From: Sphaerisporangium sp040685555
Lineage (GTDB): Bacteria > Actinomycetota > Actinomycetes > Streptosporangiales > Streptosporangiaceae
NCBI RefSeq assembly: GCF_040685555.1
Contig: NZ_JBFBIK010000012.1
Location: 1-64,000 of the forward strand
Direction of reading: 5' to 3'
DNA: 64,000 nucleotides
Shown here in pieces: positions 34,681-45,469 of this stretch. Numbering within the stretch: position 1 is the stretch's first letter; each line of letters opens with the position of its first letter. The notes beneath the pieces were generated by a model. It was not told where the DNA came from. It did not search any database and was given only the letters and a program-made list of their open reading frames with translations. Position numbers and translations under genes: made by a program.

Positions 34681-34789
34681 GACCCGTCCCCGCCCATGGT
34701 CCGCCGCCTCTTCACGCCTCGTCCCTTCGCACCCGGCGGACACGCGCCGGTCACGTGCGTCCTTTCCACTGCTCGTCTCCCGACCCCGG

Positions 34790-35434
34790 TCACGTGCCGT
34801 CTCCGAACAGGAGGGAGCCGGCCGTTACGGTTCCGGTCTCGATCACGGCCTCGCCGGTCCCGCGTACGACGCCTCGGGGCTCCTCGCCGGCGATCCGGCA
34901 GGACAGCTCGACAAGGCGGGCGGGCCCGCTCGCGGAGCCGAAGCGCTTCCTGAGCTGCTCGACCTCGATCACCAGCCCGCCCGCGTTCACGACCGGGCAG
35001 GTCAGCGGCCTCGCCACGCGCGCCAGCCGTACGGTGGCCTCGTCGCCCACCTTCGGCACAGCCCGGCCGCTCAGTACCTGGGCCGTCACGAGCAGGTGCG
35101 GCGTCGGGTCGGCCGAGTACTTCGTGACCGTCACCGGGACGGTCGTGAGGTCCGGCACCCGGATCAGCGCCAGCCCCGCCACCGCGGCGCCAAGGAGCGC
35201 GATCAGCGCCCAGAGCGCCACGAACCACACTCTCCGGATGACCAGAGGCCTGCTCGTCCGCGTCGAAGGGTCGCTGTACCGGCGGAGCGCCTCCTCGCGG
35301 TAGATCTTGTTGTTCGGCGTGCTCCTCTTCGCAGCATCGTCCGTCACGACCGCTGCCATGCGAACGCCCTCGCCGGCGGGTGCGGTGAGCGCCCCCGTCC
35401 CGCCGTCCGGATGCGTGAGACCGAAGTCACTCAT
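34790..35434 (-). CDS. Short HlyD-like membrane fusion protein
   Basis: 214 residues. Cytoplasmic N-terminus with IYREEALRRYSDP and RPLVIRR, one membrane segment (about 84-106, VWFVALWALIALLGAAVAGL) and an extracytoplasmic beta-rich domain of about 105 residues. The start resembles adaptor proteins of NHLP-type peptide exporters, but the long coiled-coil hairpin of HlyD proteins is absent, so it is a minimal adaptor. GAGGAGAGG lies before ATG 35434. Located 109 bases upstream of the C39 exporter gene, same strand; they should form one machine. Confidence 0.7.
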   Translation of the reverse strand: MSDFGLTHPDGGTGALTAPAGEGVRMAAVVTDDAAKRSTPNNKIYREEALRRYSDPSTRTSRPLVIRRVWFVALWALIALLGAAVAGLALIRVPDLTTVPVTVTKYSADPTPHLLVTAQVLSGRAVPKVGDEATVRLARVARPLTCPVVNAGGLVIEVEQLRKRFGSASGPARLVELSCRIAGEEPRGVVRGTGEAVIETGTVTAGSLLFGDGT

Positions 35435-35587
35435 CGTCCTCTCCTCGGGCAGGCTTTCGCGGGCGTGCTCACCGGGCGCCTCGGTGAACATCGCAAACGC
35501 TAGAAGCGCCGAACTTGCGAGCCACTCCAACCGCCGCTCAAGCCTGTGCCCGGTGGACGCGCCGAACGACCTGTGCCGGACATCACG

Positions 35588-35619
35588 AAGGGCCGGAGAG
35601 GTCCCCCTCTCCGGCCCTT
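35588..35619 (-). terminator. Terminator of the E2 operon
   Basis: Perfect 13-bp stem, AAGGGCCGGAGAG at 35588-35600 and CTCTCCGGCCCTT at 35607-35619, six-base loop, 19 bases after the E2 stop. It insulates the dehydrogenase operon from the exporter genes on the same strand. Confidence 0.85.
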
Positions 35620-35637
35620 CTCCGACGTTCCTGTCGC

Positions 35638-37083
35638 TCAGCTCCAGGCGAGCATGCGCAGCGGGTCCTGAAGCATCGCGCCCACGTCGCGCAGCACGTA
35701 CGACCCGATCTCGCCGTCCACGACCCGGTGGTCGAACGACAGCGCGAGCGTGGTCACCTTGCGCGGCACGATCTGCCCGTCCACGACCCACGGAAGGTCA
35801 CGGACCTGGCCGAACGCGAGGATCGCCGTCTCGCCCGGGTTGAGGATCGGCGTGCCCGCGTCGATCCCGAAGATGCCCACGTTGGTGATCGTGATCGTGC
35901 CGCCTGTCAGGTCGGCGGGCTGGGAGCGCCCGGACCGCGCCTTCTCGGTCAGCTCGGCCAGCGCCTTGGCGAGGTCCGGCAGCGACATCGCGTGCGCGTC
36001 CTTGACGTTCGGCACGATGAGGCCGCGCTGCGTGGCCGCGGCGATGCCGAGGTTCACGTAACGCTTGACCACGATCTCGTCGCCGGCCCACGTGGAGTTG
36101 ATCAGCGGGTACCGCCTGGCGGCCGTGAGCAGGGCCTTGGCGACCAGCAGCAGCGGCGACACCTTGACGTCGGCGAAGTCGGGCAGCTCGCGCAGCCGCC
36201 GCACCGCCTCCATCGTCGCGGTCACGTCGACCTGGAGGAACTCGGTCACGTGCGGCGCGGTGAAGGCGGAGGCGACCATGGCGGCCGCCGTGGCCCTGCG
36301 CACGCCCTTCACCGGGATGCGCTCTTCCCGCTCCGCCCCCGCGAGCCCGGCGTACCCCGGCGACGGCGTGATCGCGGGCTCGGCCGCACCGGTCGCCGTC
36401 TCGGCGGCGGCATGCACGTCCTCGCGGGTGATGGAGCCGTTCGGCCCGGTTCCCGTGAGGTCGCCGAGGTCGACGCCGAGGTCCTTCGCCAGCTTGCGCA
36501 CCGGCGGCTTGGCCAGCACGGACACCCGGCCGGACGGCGCCGGAGCGGCAGCGGGCGGGGCAGGCGCGACGGCGGGAGCCGTGCCGGAGGAGGGCGACAC
36601 GGCCGGGGCCGTACCGGAGGGTGACGATGCGGCGGTGGGGGCCGGGGTTTTGCGGGGTCGGCGGGTCGTGGCGCTCAGCTTGACGCCGTAGCCCACGAGC
36701 ACCGGGGTGCGCTCGGGCTTCTTCGTCCCGGTGCTCTCGGTGCTCTCGGTGCTCTCGGGGGGAGGCGAGGGGACCATGTCGTCGGCGAGCGCCGTCTCCC
36801 TGGTCGCGGGCGCGCCCCTGCCTATGGCGGCCGGGGCGTCGTGCTCGCCCGTGTCCACGGAGATGATCGGCTTGCCGACGTCGACCGTCTCGCCCTCGTC
36901 GGCCATGAGCGAGCTGACCACGCCCTCGAACGGGCAGGGCAGCTCGACGACGGCCTTGGCGGTCTCGATCTCGACGATCGTCTGGTTGATCACCACTGTG
37001 TCGCCGGCCGAGACGTGCCACTTGATGATCTCGGCCTCGGTCAGCCCTTCACCGACGTCGGGGAGCTTGAACTCTCTAAGCAC
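35638..37083 (-). CDS. 2-Oxoacid dehydrogenase E2 (dihydrolipoyl acyltransferase)
   Basis: Acyltransferase core of a branched-chain 2-oxoacid or pyruvate dehydrogenase complex, 481 residues. One lipoyl domain (2-76) with Lys43 in EIETAKAVVELPC, a long Pro/Ala/Ser/Glu linker with STEST repeats (about 95-190), an E1/E3-binding domain (about 200-236, PVRKLAKDLGVDLGDLTGTG) and the catalytic domain (about 265-480) ending with FDHRVVDGE. The GTG start follows AGGAGGGGCT. Third gene after E1alpha and E1beta; no E3 gene is present nearby, so the complex must use a shared lipoamide dehydrogenase. Confidence 0.93.
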   Translation of the reverse strand: MLREFKLPDVGEGLTEAEIIKWHVSAGDTVVINQTIVEIETAKAVVELPCPFEGVVSSLMADEGETVDVGKPIISVDTGEHDAPAAIGRGAPATRETALADDMVPSPPPESTESTESTGTKKPERTPVLVGYGVKLSATTRRPRKTPAPTAASSPSGTAPAVSPSSGTAPAVAPAPPAAAPAPSGRVSVLAKPPVRKLAKDLGVDLGDLTGTGPNGSITREDVHAAAETATGAAEPAITPSPGYAGLAGAEREERIPVKGVRRATAAAMVASAFTAPHVTEFLQVDVTATMEAVRRLRELPDFADVKVSPLLLVAKALLTAARRYPLINSTWAGDEIVVKRYVNLGIAAATQRGLIVPNVKDAHAMSLPDLAKALAELTEKARSGRSQPADLTGGTITITNVGIFGIDAGTPILNPGETAILAFGQVRDLPWVVDGQIVPRKVTTLALSFDHRVVDGEIGSYVLRDVGAMLQDPLRMLAWS

Positions 37084-37091
37084 AGCCCCTC

Positions 37092-38063
37092 CTAGAAGGC
37101 GAACGTACGGTCGACGGCGTCCAGGACCCTGTCCAGATCGGGCAGGTAGTGGTCCTCCAGCCGGGACGGGGGGTACGGGGTGGAGAAGCCGCCGACCCTG
37201 AGCACCGGCGCCTCCAGGTTGTAGAAGCACGCCTCGGTGATCCGGGCGACGACCTCGGCGCCGAGCCCGGAGTAGACCGGGGCCTCGTGGGCGACCACGC
37301 ACCGGCCGGTCTTCCTGACCGACTGGTAGATCAGCTCGGTGTCCAGGGGGTTGAGCGAGCGCAGGTCGATGACCTCGATCGAACGCTCGTCCGCCACGGC
37401 CGTCGCGGCCTCCAGGCAGGTCTTCACCATCGGGCCGTACGCGAGGACGGTCACGTCGGTGCCCGTGCGCACGACCTGGCCCCGGTCGAAGGGCATCGGT
37501 GAGGCGCCCTTCTCGACGTCGGCCTTGTCCCAGTAGCGCCGCTTGGGCTCGAAGAAGATCACCGGGTCGTCGCAGCGGATCGCCTGCTGGATCATGTGGA
37601 AGCCGTCCACCGGGTTCGAGCAGGCGACCACGCGCAGGCCGGCGGTGTGGGTGAAGTACGCCTCGGGGGACTCGCTGTGGTGCTCGACCGCTCCGATGCC
37701 GCCGCCGAAGGGGATACGCACCACGACGGGAAGCCTGAGCTTGCCGAGCGAGCGCAGCGGCATCTTGGCGAGCTGGGTGATGATCTGATCGGCGGCGGGG
37801 AACACGAACCCGTCGAACTGGATCTCGCAGACCGGGCGGTAGCCGCGCAGTGCCAGCCCGATGGCGGTGCCGATGATGCCGGACTCGGCGAGCGGGGTGT
37901 CGATGACGCGGCTCTCGCCGAAGTCCTTCTGCAGCCCGTCGGTGACGCGGAAGACCCCGCCGAGCTTGCCGACGTCCTCTCCCATGATGAGGACCTTCGT
38001 GTCGTCCTCCATGGCGGTGCGCAGGCCCTCGTTGATGGCCTTCGCGAGGGTCAGCGTGGTCAT
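37092..38063 (-). CDS. 2-Oxoacid dehydrogenase E1 beta
   Basis: Beta subunit of the thiamine-diphosphate E1, 323 residues. Conserved: LTLAKAINEGLRTAMEDD, VLIMGEDVGKLGGVFRVT, ESGIIGTAIGLALRGYRPV, EIQFDGFVFPAADQI and FGGGIGAVEHHSESPEA. The ATG start overlaps the E1alpha stop (ATGA). Branched-chain specificity is likely because heteromeric E1 of this type with valine dehydrogenase in the same region is typical of actinobacterial Bkd, while their pyruvate complexes usually use the AceE type. This is inference. Confidence 0.92.
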   Translation of the reverse strand: MTTLTLAKAINEGLRTAMEDDTKVLIMGEDVGKLGGVFRVTDGLQKDFGESRVIDTPLAESGIIGTAIGLALRGYRPVCEIQFDGFVFPAADQIITQLAKMPLRSLGKLRLPVVVRIPFGGGIGAVEHHSESPEAYFTHTAGLRVVACSNPVDGFHMIQQAIRCDDPVIFFEPKRRYWDKADVEKGASPMPFDRGQVVRTGTDVTVLAYGPMVKTCLEAATAVADERSIEVIDLRSLNPLDTELIYQSVRKTGRCVVAHEAPVYSGLGAEVVARITEACFYNLEAPVLRVGGFSTPYPPSRLEDHYLPDLDRVLDAVDRTFAF

Positions 38064-39160
38064 CGGTCGCCTCCCTCGAAGGTGGAGAGGTAGGCGGCGT
38101 ACTGTTCCCGCTCCTCGACGAGCAGGGCATGGGGCTCGGTGTACACGTGGTCGAAGATCTCCAGAGGATGGGGATCCGGCATCTCCAGGCAGCGTTTGCG
38201 CACGTCCCTGCCCAGGTCGTTGGCCTCGGCCTCGATGGAGTCGAAGTACTCCTGGTCGGCGATCTGGTTCTTGAACATGTACGCCTTGACCCGCTCGATC
38301 GGGTCCTTGAGCTTCCACGCCTCAAGCTCGCCGGCCACGCGGTAGCGCGTCGGGTCGTCGGAGGTGGTGTGCGCGCCCATGCGGTAGGTGAAGGCCTCGA
38401 TCAGCGTCGGGCCCTGCCCCTCGCGGGCGTTCTTGAGCGCCTGGCGGGTCACGGCCAGGCAGGCGAAGACGTCGTTGCCGTCCACGCGGATTCCGGGGAA
38501 GCCGAATCCGCTGGCACGCCGGTAGAGGGGGATCCTCGACTGCTTCTCCAGGGGCTCGGAGATAGCCCACTGGTTGTTCTGGCAGAAGAACACCACGGGC
38601 GCGTTGAAGACCGAGGCCCAGATGAAGGCCTCGTTGACGTCACCCTGGGAGGTGGCCCCGTCGCCGAAGTAGACGATCGTCGCGGCGTCGGCGCCGTCGC
38701 GCTGGATGCCCATCGCGTAGCCCACGGCGTGCAGGGTCTGGCTGCCGATGACGATCGTGTAGAGGTGGAAGTTGTGCTCCGCGGGTTCCCAGCCTCCGTG
38801 GTTCACGCCGCGGAAGAGCCCTAGCAGGTTGACCGGGTCGACGCCGCGGCACCAGGCCACGCCGTGCTCGCGGTAGGTCGGGAAGGCCATGTCCGCGTCG
38901 GTCAGGGCGCGCCCTGACCCGATCTGGGCGGCCTCCTGCCCGAGTAGGGATGCCCAGATGCCGAGTTCGCCCTGCCTCTGGAGGGCCACGGCCTCCATGT
39001 CGACCCGCCGCACCAGGACGAGGTCGCGGTAGAGACCGCGCACCTCTTCCGGGGTCAGGTCGATGTCGTAGGCGGGATGCTCCACACGCTCACCCTCGGG
39101 GGTGAGCAGTTGTACGAGCTCCGGAGGTGCCTCGGCACCACGAGAGGCGTCGGATGTCAC
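38060..39160 (-). CDS. 2-Oxoacid dehydrogenase E1 alpha
   Basis: Alpha subunit of E1, 366 residues. The thiamine-diphosphate motif is VYFGDGATSQGDVNEAF...NN (GDG to Asn-Asn), and the phosphorylation-loop-like segment YRMGAHTTSDDPTRYR is present. It decarboxylates the 2-oxoacid and passes the acyl group to E2 lipoyl. GTG start with AGGAGCGG upstream. First gene of the E1alpha-E1beta-E2 operon, divergent from purS across a 313-bp gap. Product either branched-chain acyl-CoA (starter units for iso/anteiso fatty acids) or acetyl-CoA. Confidence 0.92.
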   Translation of the reverse strand: MTSDASRGAEAPPELVQLLTPEGERVEHPAYDIDLTPEEVRGLYRDLVLVRRVDMEAVALQRQGELGIWASLLGQEAAQIGSGRALTDADMAFPTYREHGVAWCRGVDPVNLLGLFRGVNHGGWEPAEHNFHLYTIVIGSQTLHAVGYAMGIQRDGADAATIVYFGDGATSQGDVNEAFIWASVFNAPVVFFCQNNQWAISEPLEKQSRIPLYRRASGFGFPGIRVDGNDVFACLAVTRQALKNAREGQGPTLIEAFTYRMGAHTTSDDPTRYRVAGELEAWKLKDPIERVKAYMFKNQIADQEYFDSIEAEANDLGRDVRKRCLEMPDPHPLEIFDHVYTEPHALLVEEREQYAAYLSTFEGGDR

Positions 39161-39473
39161 GTGCCGCTCCTGTGCGTTCGGGGCCGTGCTGATGGGATCG
39201 CCATCTCGTTCGGCCGGTTACACGCATTAGTACCTGGTGGTGGGGTACGTCCGCGTTTGGGGACATCGTGGCAGAAGTCACAGGCCAGTGCGCAAGGCCG
39301 AACACCCTCTTATCCACACTTCTCCCGTTCCCGATGCGCCTGACCGCACACCCCGCGGGAAGTCCAGGTCCGCCGGACGGCCCGGGGACGGCGCGCCCGG
39401 GCGCCACCGTTAGGCTGGTCCCCGCCGGACCAGGCCGGTCGCGAGACCGGTGGCACGAACAGTGGAGGAACAC
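39161..39473. other. Divergent control region, E1alpha / purS
   Basis: Holds the promoters of the dehydrogenase operon (minus) and purS (plus). It contains one perfect DnaA-box-like TTATCCACA at 39310-39318, isolated. A GGAGGAACAC ribosome site precedes purS. I see no coding frame with family resemblance. Confidence 0.45.
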
Positions 39474-39722
39474 GTGGCACGCGTCATCGTCGACGTCATG
39501 CTCAAGCCGGAGATCCTTGATCCTCAGGGGCAGGCGATCGCCCGGGCGCTCCCCCGGCTCGGCTTCTCGGGCGTCACCGAGGTGCGGCAGGGCAAGAGGT
39601 TCGAGGTCGAGATCGACGGCCCTGCCGACGATGCCGCCCTTTCGGACGTCCGTAAGATGGCCGAAACCCTTCTGGCCAACACGGTTATCGAGGATTACTC
39701 TGTCCGCGTCGAGGGATCGTAG
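39474..39722 (+). CDS. purS: FGAM synthase subunit PurS
   Basis: Small structural subunit of formylglycinamidine ribonucleotide synthase, de novo purine step 4. 82 residues with the PurS pattern: ARVIVDVMLKPEILDPQGQA, LGFSGVTEVRQGKRFEVEID and MAETLLANTVIEDYSVRVE. The GTG start is chosen from the GGAGGAACAC ribosome site. PurQ and PurL lie downstream, but an anti-sigma-like HATPase gene is inserted between purS and purQ. Confidence 0.93.
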   Translation: MARVIVDVMLKPEILDPQGQAIARALPRLGFSGVTEVRQGKRFEVEIDGPADDAALSDVRKMAETLLANTVIEDYSVRVEGS

Positions 39723-39893
39723 GGCGCGTACCGGCGCGACCAAGACTTCGCAAATCACCGCAAAGGGATCTTGGGACGGACCAGAAAGCAAGCGTCTGAC
39801 CAACACTAAATAACAACAGCGTGATTTTGCGGTTAGCCCTGATTCTTCGGGGAAACCTCCCCAACGTGACTTTCGGCGCCACGGAGGGGTCCG

Positions 39894-40334
39894 GTGGATA
39901 TTGAGTTCTCGTTGGCCTTGCCACGGGATGCCCTGGGCATCCCGATGGTGCGCCGAGTGCTGGGGGACACCCTGCGCTGCATCGGTGTCACCGAGGACTG
40001 CGTATCCGACATGCTCCTCGCCACCTCGGAAGCCTGCGCCAACGCCGTGCGGCACGGCGGCCCCGCCAAGCGTTACGAGGTGACGGCGGCCATCGGCGAG
40101 GGCCGCTGCGAGTTGCGGGTCGTCGACAACGGCCTCGGCCTCGGGGCGATCCCCAAGCAGTACCCTACGGGCGACGCCGAGCACGGCCGGGGAATTCTGA
40201 TCATGCAGTCGGTCGTCGACGAGATCTCCTTCGACATCACCCCAGGCAGCGGCACCACGGTGTTCCTCCGCAAGGAGCTCGACTGGGACGAGGAGTTCCT
40301 CGCCCACCACGACCGCGTGCTCGCCGCGGTCTGA
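39894..40334 (+). CDS. Anti-sigma-like HATPase within the pur cluster
   Basis: 146 residues with an RsbW-type ATPase fold: MLLATSEACANAVRHGG (N-box), ELRVVDNGLGLG (G1 with Asp), GRGILIMQSVVDEI (G2) and GSGTTVFLRKEL. The GTG start has GGAGGGG upstream. It is complete, unlike the degenerate HATPases near the XRE genes. Its position between purS and purQ, on the same strand, suggests it is cotranscribed with purine genes or has its own promoter in the 171-bp gap. A sigma-factor partner is not encoded nearby. Confidence 0.85.
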   Translation: MDIEFSLALPRDALGIPMVRRVLGDTLRCIGVTEDCVSDMLLATSEACANAVRHGGPAKRYEVTAAIGEGRCELRVVDNGLGLGAIPKQYPTGDAEHGRGILIMQSVVDEISFDITPGSGTTVFLRKELDWDEEFLAHHDRVLAAV

Positions 40335-40541
40335 CCTGCTGCGGCTTCGCTCGACGCGGGCCACCCCTGCACCACGGACCGAAATCACCCCTCCTGACGG
40401 TCCGCAACCCCCGCGCCCGACGTGAGACCCATCGGCCCGGCCGCGCCCGGCCAGCAGGTAGCCTGGGGTGTACCGCCGCAGACCGCCGTCCGATGAGTGA
40501 GACGTCGGCGCGGCTCTCGCGTGTGGAGGGGTACGAGAGCC

Positions 40542-41225
40542 ATGGGTGCTGCCCGTGTGGGCGTGGTCACTTTTCCCGGAACTCTTGACGATCAGGACGC
40601 TGCCAGGGCCGTCAGGCACGCGGGTGGAGAAGCGGTTCCACTCTGGCACGCCGACCGCGACCTGAAGGCGGTCGACGCGGTCTTCCTGCCCGGCGGGTTC
40701 TCCTACGGCGACTACCTCCGGTGCGGGGCGATCTCTCGCTTCGCGCCGCTGATGGAGGAGCTGATCCCGGCGGCGCGTGCCGGGCTTCCCGTGCTCGGCA
40801 CCTGCAACGGCTTCCAGATCCTCTGCGAGGCGCACCTGCTGCCGGGCGCGCTGACCCGCAACGAGGGTCTTCACTACGTCTGCCGTGACCAGCGCATCCT
40901 CGTCGAGAGCGCCACCACGGCCTGGACGGGTGACTACACCTCCGGCCAGGAGATCCTCCTGCCGGTGAAGCATGGCGAGGGCCGTTACGTGGCCGACCCC
41001 GCGACGATCGACGCGCTCGAGAGCGGCGGCCAGATCGTCTTCCGCTACGTCGGCGGCAACCCGAACGGCTCGATCAACGACATCGCGGGCATCAGCAACG
41101 AGGCCGGCAACGTCGTCGGCCTCATGCCCCATCCCGAGCACGCCGTCGAGGACCTCACCGGTGCCCCCAGCGTGGACGGCCGGGGATTCTTCACCTCGAT
41201 CCTGAAGAGGTTCGTGAACCTGTGA
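40542..41225 (+). CDS. purQ: FGAM synthase glutaminase PurQ
   Basis: Class I glutamine amidotransferase that delivers ammonia to PurL. 227 residues. Nucleophile Cys88 in VLGTCNGFQIL; the His and Glu of the triad are in MPHPEHAVE near residue 199. The signature start RVGVVTFPGTLDDQDAARAV and PGGFSYGDYLRCG are family-specific. ATG 40542 is chosen by alignment of this start; the frame is open upstream. Its stop overlaps an in-frame GTG of the purL frame. Confidence 0.95.
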   Translation: MGAARVGVVTFPGTLDDQDAARAVRHAGGEAVPLWHADRDLKAVDAVFLPGGFSYGDYLRCGAISRFAPLMEELIPAARAGLPVLGTCNGFQILCEAHLLPGALTRNEGLHYVCRDQRILVESATTAWTGDYTSGQEILLPVKHGEGRYVADPATIDALESGGQIVFRYVGGNPNGSINDIAGISNEAGNVVGLMPHPEHAVEDLTGAPSVDGRGFFTSILKRFVNL

Positions 41226-41257
41226 CAGAAGCAGTGGGCAGGGTGCGAGGAGAGCAG

Positions 41258-43513
<2,256 letters not shown>

Positions 43514-43525
43514 CCCGCACCGAGA

Positions 43526-43557
43526 AGGCGGTGGATCCCCCCACAGATCCACCGCCT
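43526..43557 (+). terminator. purL terminator
   Basis: AGGCGGTGGATC at 43526-43537 and GATCCACCGCCT at 43546-43557: a perfect 12-bp stem with an 8-base loop, starting 13 bases after the purL stop. Confidence 0.85.
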
Positions 43558-43905
43558 CTGTGGCCTGAACCGGCCACCCAGTAATAGGGCTTATAGGGCC
43601 AGACATCGACAAAATAACGGATATTTCGGTCATTCCGTTAATTCGTGCTGGCTCGGTTACATCTCGATATTCCGGCAGTGCTCGCTCCCGTTCGCCCGTC
43701 ACCGGGATGGACGGGATGATCAGCACGTTCGGGGGAGCTCGACTGGCTGATGCGGAGGCGACCGTGCCGTCGAACGACCGGGCGGCCGCGGCGGTGCCGG
43801 CGCGCGGCGACCTCATGCGCGCGGCCCCGTGGAGGAACGCGCTCGCTACCCCATATCGGCCTTAAATGATCAAAACGGACGTACGCCGTACGTCAGACTG
43901 GGGAC
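43558..43905. other. Intergenic region before the DHA2 transporter
   Basis: Unusually AT-rich part at 43600-43670 with an inverted repeat TAACGGA (43615-43621) / TCCGTTA (43634-43640). A possible 52-codon frame (43707-43865) has no good ribosome site and no family resemblance. Near the right end is the 15-bp palindrome described separately. Confidence 0.4.
43879..43893. promoter_or_regulatory. Palindrome at the transporter promoter
   Basis: ACGTACG-C-CGTACGT, perfectly symmetrical, ends directly before CAGACT (43894-43899), which has -10-like spacing of six bases to the ATG at 43906. A repressor bound here would cover the promoter, as expected for an efflux pump. Confidence 0.5.
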
Positions 43906-45390
43906 ATGGTCGCCCTCCCCCACGAGACCACCGTCCTGGTGCCCGGCACTCCCGAATACGCCACGAAGCTCCGCTACGCCTGGCGCGTCTGCTCGGTGAC
44001 CAGCCTCGGTCTCGTCCTCATCGGCATCAACGCGAGCACGCTGAACGTGGCGTTGCCGTCGGTGGTCCGGCACTTCCAGGCCGACGCGTTCGCCGCCTCC
44101 TGGATCCTGCTGTCGTATCTCCTGATCAACACGGCCACGCTGGTGTTCTTCGGGCGAGTCGCCGATCTGCTGGGGCGGCGTGAGGTCTACCTCGTCGGGT
44201 TCGGGATCTTCACCGTGTGCTCGCTGCTGGCGGGAATGTCCCCCGGAGTCGGCTTCCTGATCGCCATGCGGGCGCTCCAGGCGCTGGGCGCGGCGATGAT
44301 CCTGGCCAACGGCACCGTCATCATCACCGACGCCTTCCCGCCCGACCGCCTCAGCCAGGGCATGGGCGTGTACATCGGCACGCTGTCGGTGGCCCAGCTC
44401 GCCGGGCCGACCCTCGGGGGCCTCATCGCCGAGGCCGCGGGCTGGCAGTGGGTCTTCTGGGTGAACGTCCCCGCCGGGGTGGCCGGGCTCGTCTGGGGGT
44501 GGGCGACGCTGCGCAGGGTCCCGGCCGGGCCGCGCACGCCCGTCGACGCTACGGGCAACCTCATCGTGTTCGCCGCGCTCTCAGCCGTGCTGATCGCCCT
44601 GTCGGAGGCGGGGTCACGCGGCCTGTCGAGCCCGGTCGTGGTCACCGGAGGGCTCATCTTCCTGATCCTGGTCCCGGTGCTCGTCGTCGTCGAGCGGCGG
44701 GCCTCCCATCCGGTGCTGGACCTGCGGCTCTTCGGCGAGCGCATGCTGGCGTTCGCCAACCTGGCGTCCTTCTGCACCGCCCTGTCGAGGTCGGCGCTGG
44801 TCCTGCTGGTCGCGCTGTACTTCCAGGCCGCGCGCGGCATCGACGCCTTCACTGCGGCGCTCGGCGTGCTGCCCGTCCCCATCGGCATGGCGCTCGCCTC
44901 ACCGGTCGCGGGCGCCCTCGGCCGCCGGGTCTCCCCGTACGCGCTCTCCGTCGGCGGCTGCCTGCTCAACTTCAGCGGCCTGCTGTGCCTGTTGCTGTCT
45001 ATCGGCACGACCACGCCGTACTGGGTCATCGGGGTGGGCCTGTTCCTCGCGGGGTGCGGCAACGGCGCGTTCCTCACGGGCAACACGACACAGGTCATGA
45101 GCGCGCTCCCGCCGGGGAGCCTGGGCGTGGTGAACGGCTTCCGGCTGATGATCATGAATGTCGGCATCGTGCTGAGCGTCGCGACGACCCTCAGCGTCCT
45201 GACCAGCGCGCTCTCGCCCGCACTACGCGACCTCGTCTACGCGGGAACGCTCTCGCGGCTCTCGCCCGTGGCCGTCGAGCACCTCATGTCGGGCTTCCAG
45301 CGGACGTACCTCGTGCTCGCGACGGTCGCGCTCGCGGGTGTCGTCACCGCGGCCTGCGCCCGCCCCCGCCGTACGCGCGAGCTTCGCTAG
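43906..45390 (+). CDS. DHA2-type MFS transporter
   Basis: 494-residue transporter with about 14 membrane segments, the drug:H+ antiporter-2 layout. Motif A is present after segment 2 (GRVADLLGRREVYLVG), motif C-like residues in segment 5 (LAGPTLGGLIAEAAGW) and FWVNVPAGVAGLVWG. Probable substrate is a toxic or secreted small molecule. The gene is preceded by a palindrome and followed directly by a 5'-truncated copy of another DHA2 transporter. No TetR gene lies next to it. Confidence 0.85.
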   Translation: MVALPHETTVLVPGTPEYATKLRYAWRVCSVTSLGLVLIGINASTLNVALPSVVRHFQADAFAASWILLSYLLINTATLVFFGRVADLLGRREVYLVGFGIFTVCSLLAGMSPGVGFLIAMRALQALGAAMILANGTVIITDAFPPDRLSQGMGVYIGTLSVAQLAGPTLGGLIAEAAGWQWVFWVNVPAGVAGLVWGWATLRRVPAGPRTPVDATGNLIVFAALSAVLIALSEAGSRGLSSPVVVTGGLIFLILVPVLVVVERRASHPVLDLRLFGERMLAFANLASFCTALSRSALVLLVALYFQAARGIDAFTAALGVLPVPIGMALASPVAGALGRRVSPYALSVGGCLLNFSGLLCLLLSIGTTTPYWVIGVGLFLAGCGNGAFLTGNTTQVMSALPPGSLGVVNGFRLMIMNVGIVLSVATTLSVLTSALSPALRDLVYAGTLSRLSPVAVEHLMSGFQRTYLVLATVALAGVVTAACARPRRTRELR

Positions 45391-45469
45391 CTTCGCGCAG
45401 GCGTGTTCTTGCGCGCCAGGGCTTCGACGCCGGCCAGCGTGGGCTATCGGCAGGTCGGGAACCCCGGTC

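Noticed and set aside
34747..34797. Direct repeat CCGGTCACGTGC (two copies, 39 bases apart) as attachment sites
   Set aside because: Short, inside the end of the fusion-protein gene and its gap; no integrase and no tRNA nearby.
35500..35583. 27-codon frame with an LSGG sequence as precursor of the C39 exporter
   Set aside because: No ribosome site, no hydrophobic/acidic leader pattern before the Gly pair, and a mature part of only nine residues. It overlaps the terminator region of the E2 operon.
39310..39318. Replication origin signalled by a DnaA box
   Set aside because: One TTATCCACA only; an origin needs a cluster, and no dnaA/dnaN genes are near.
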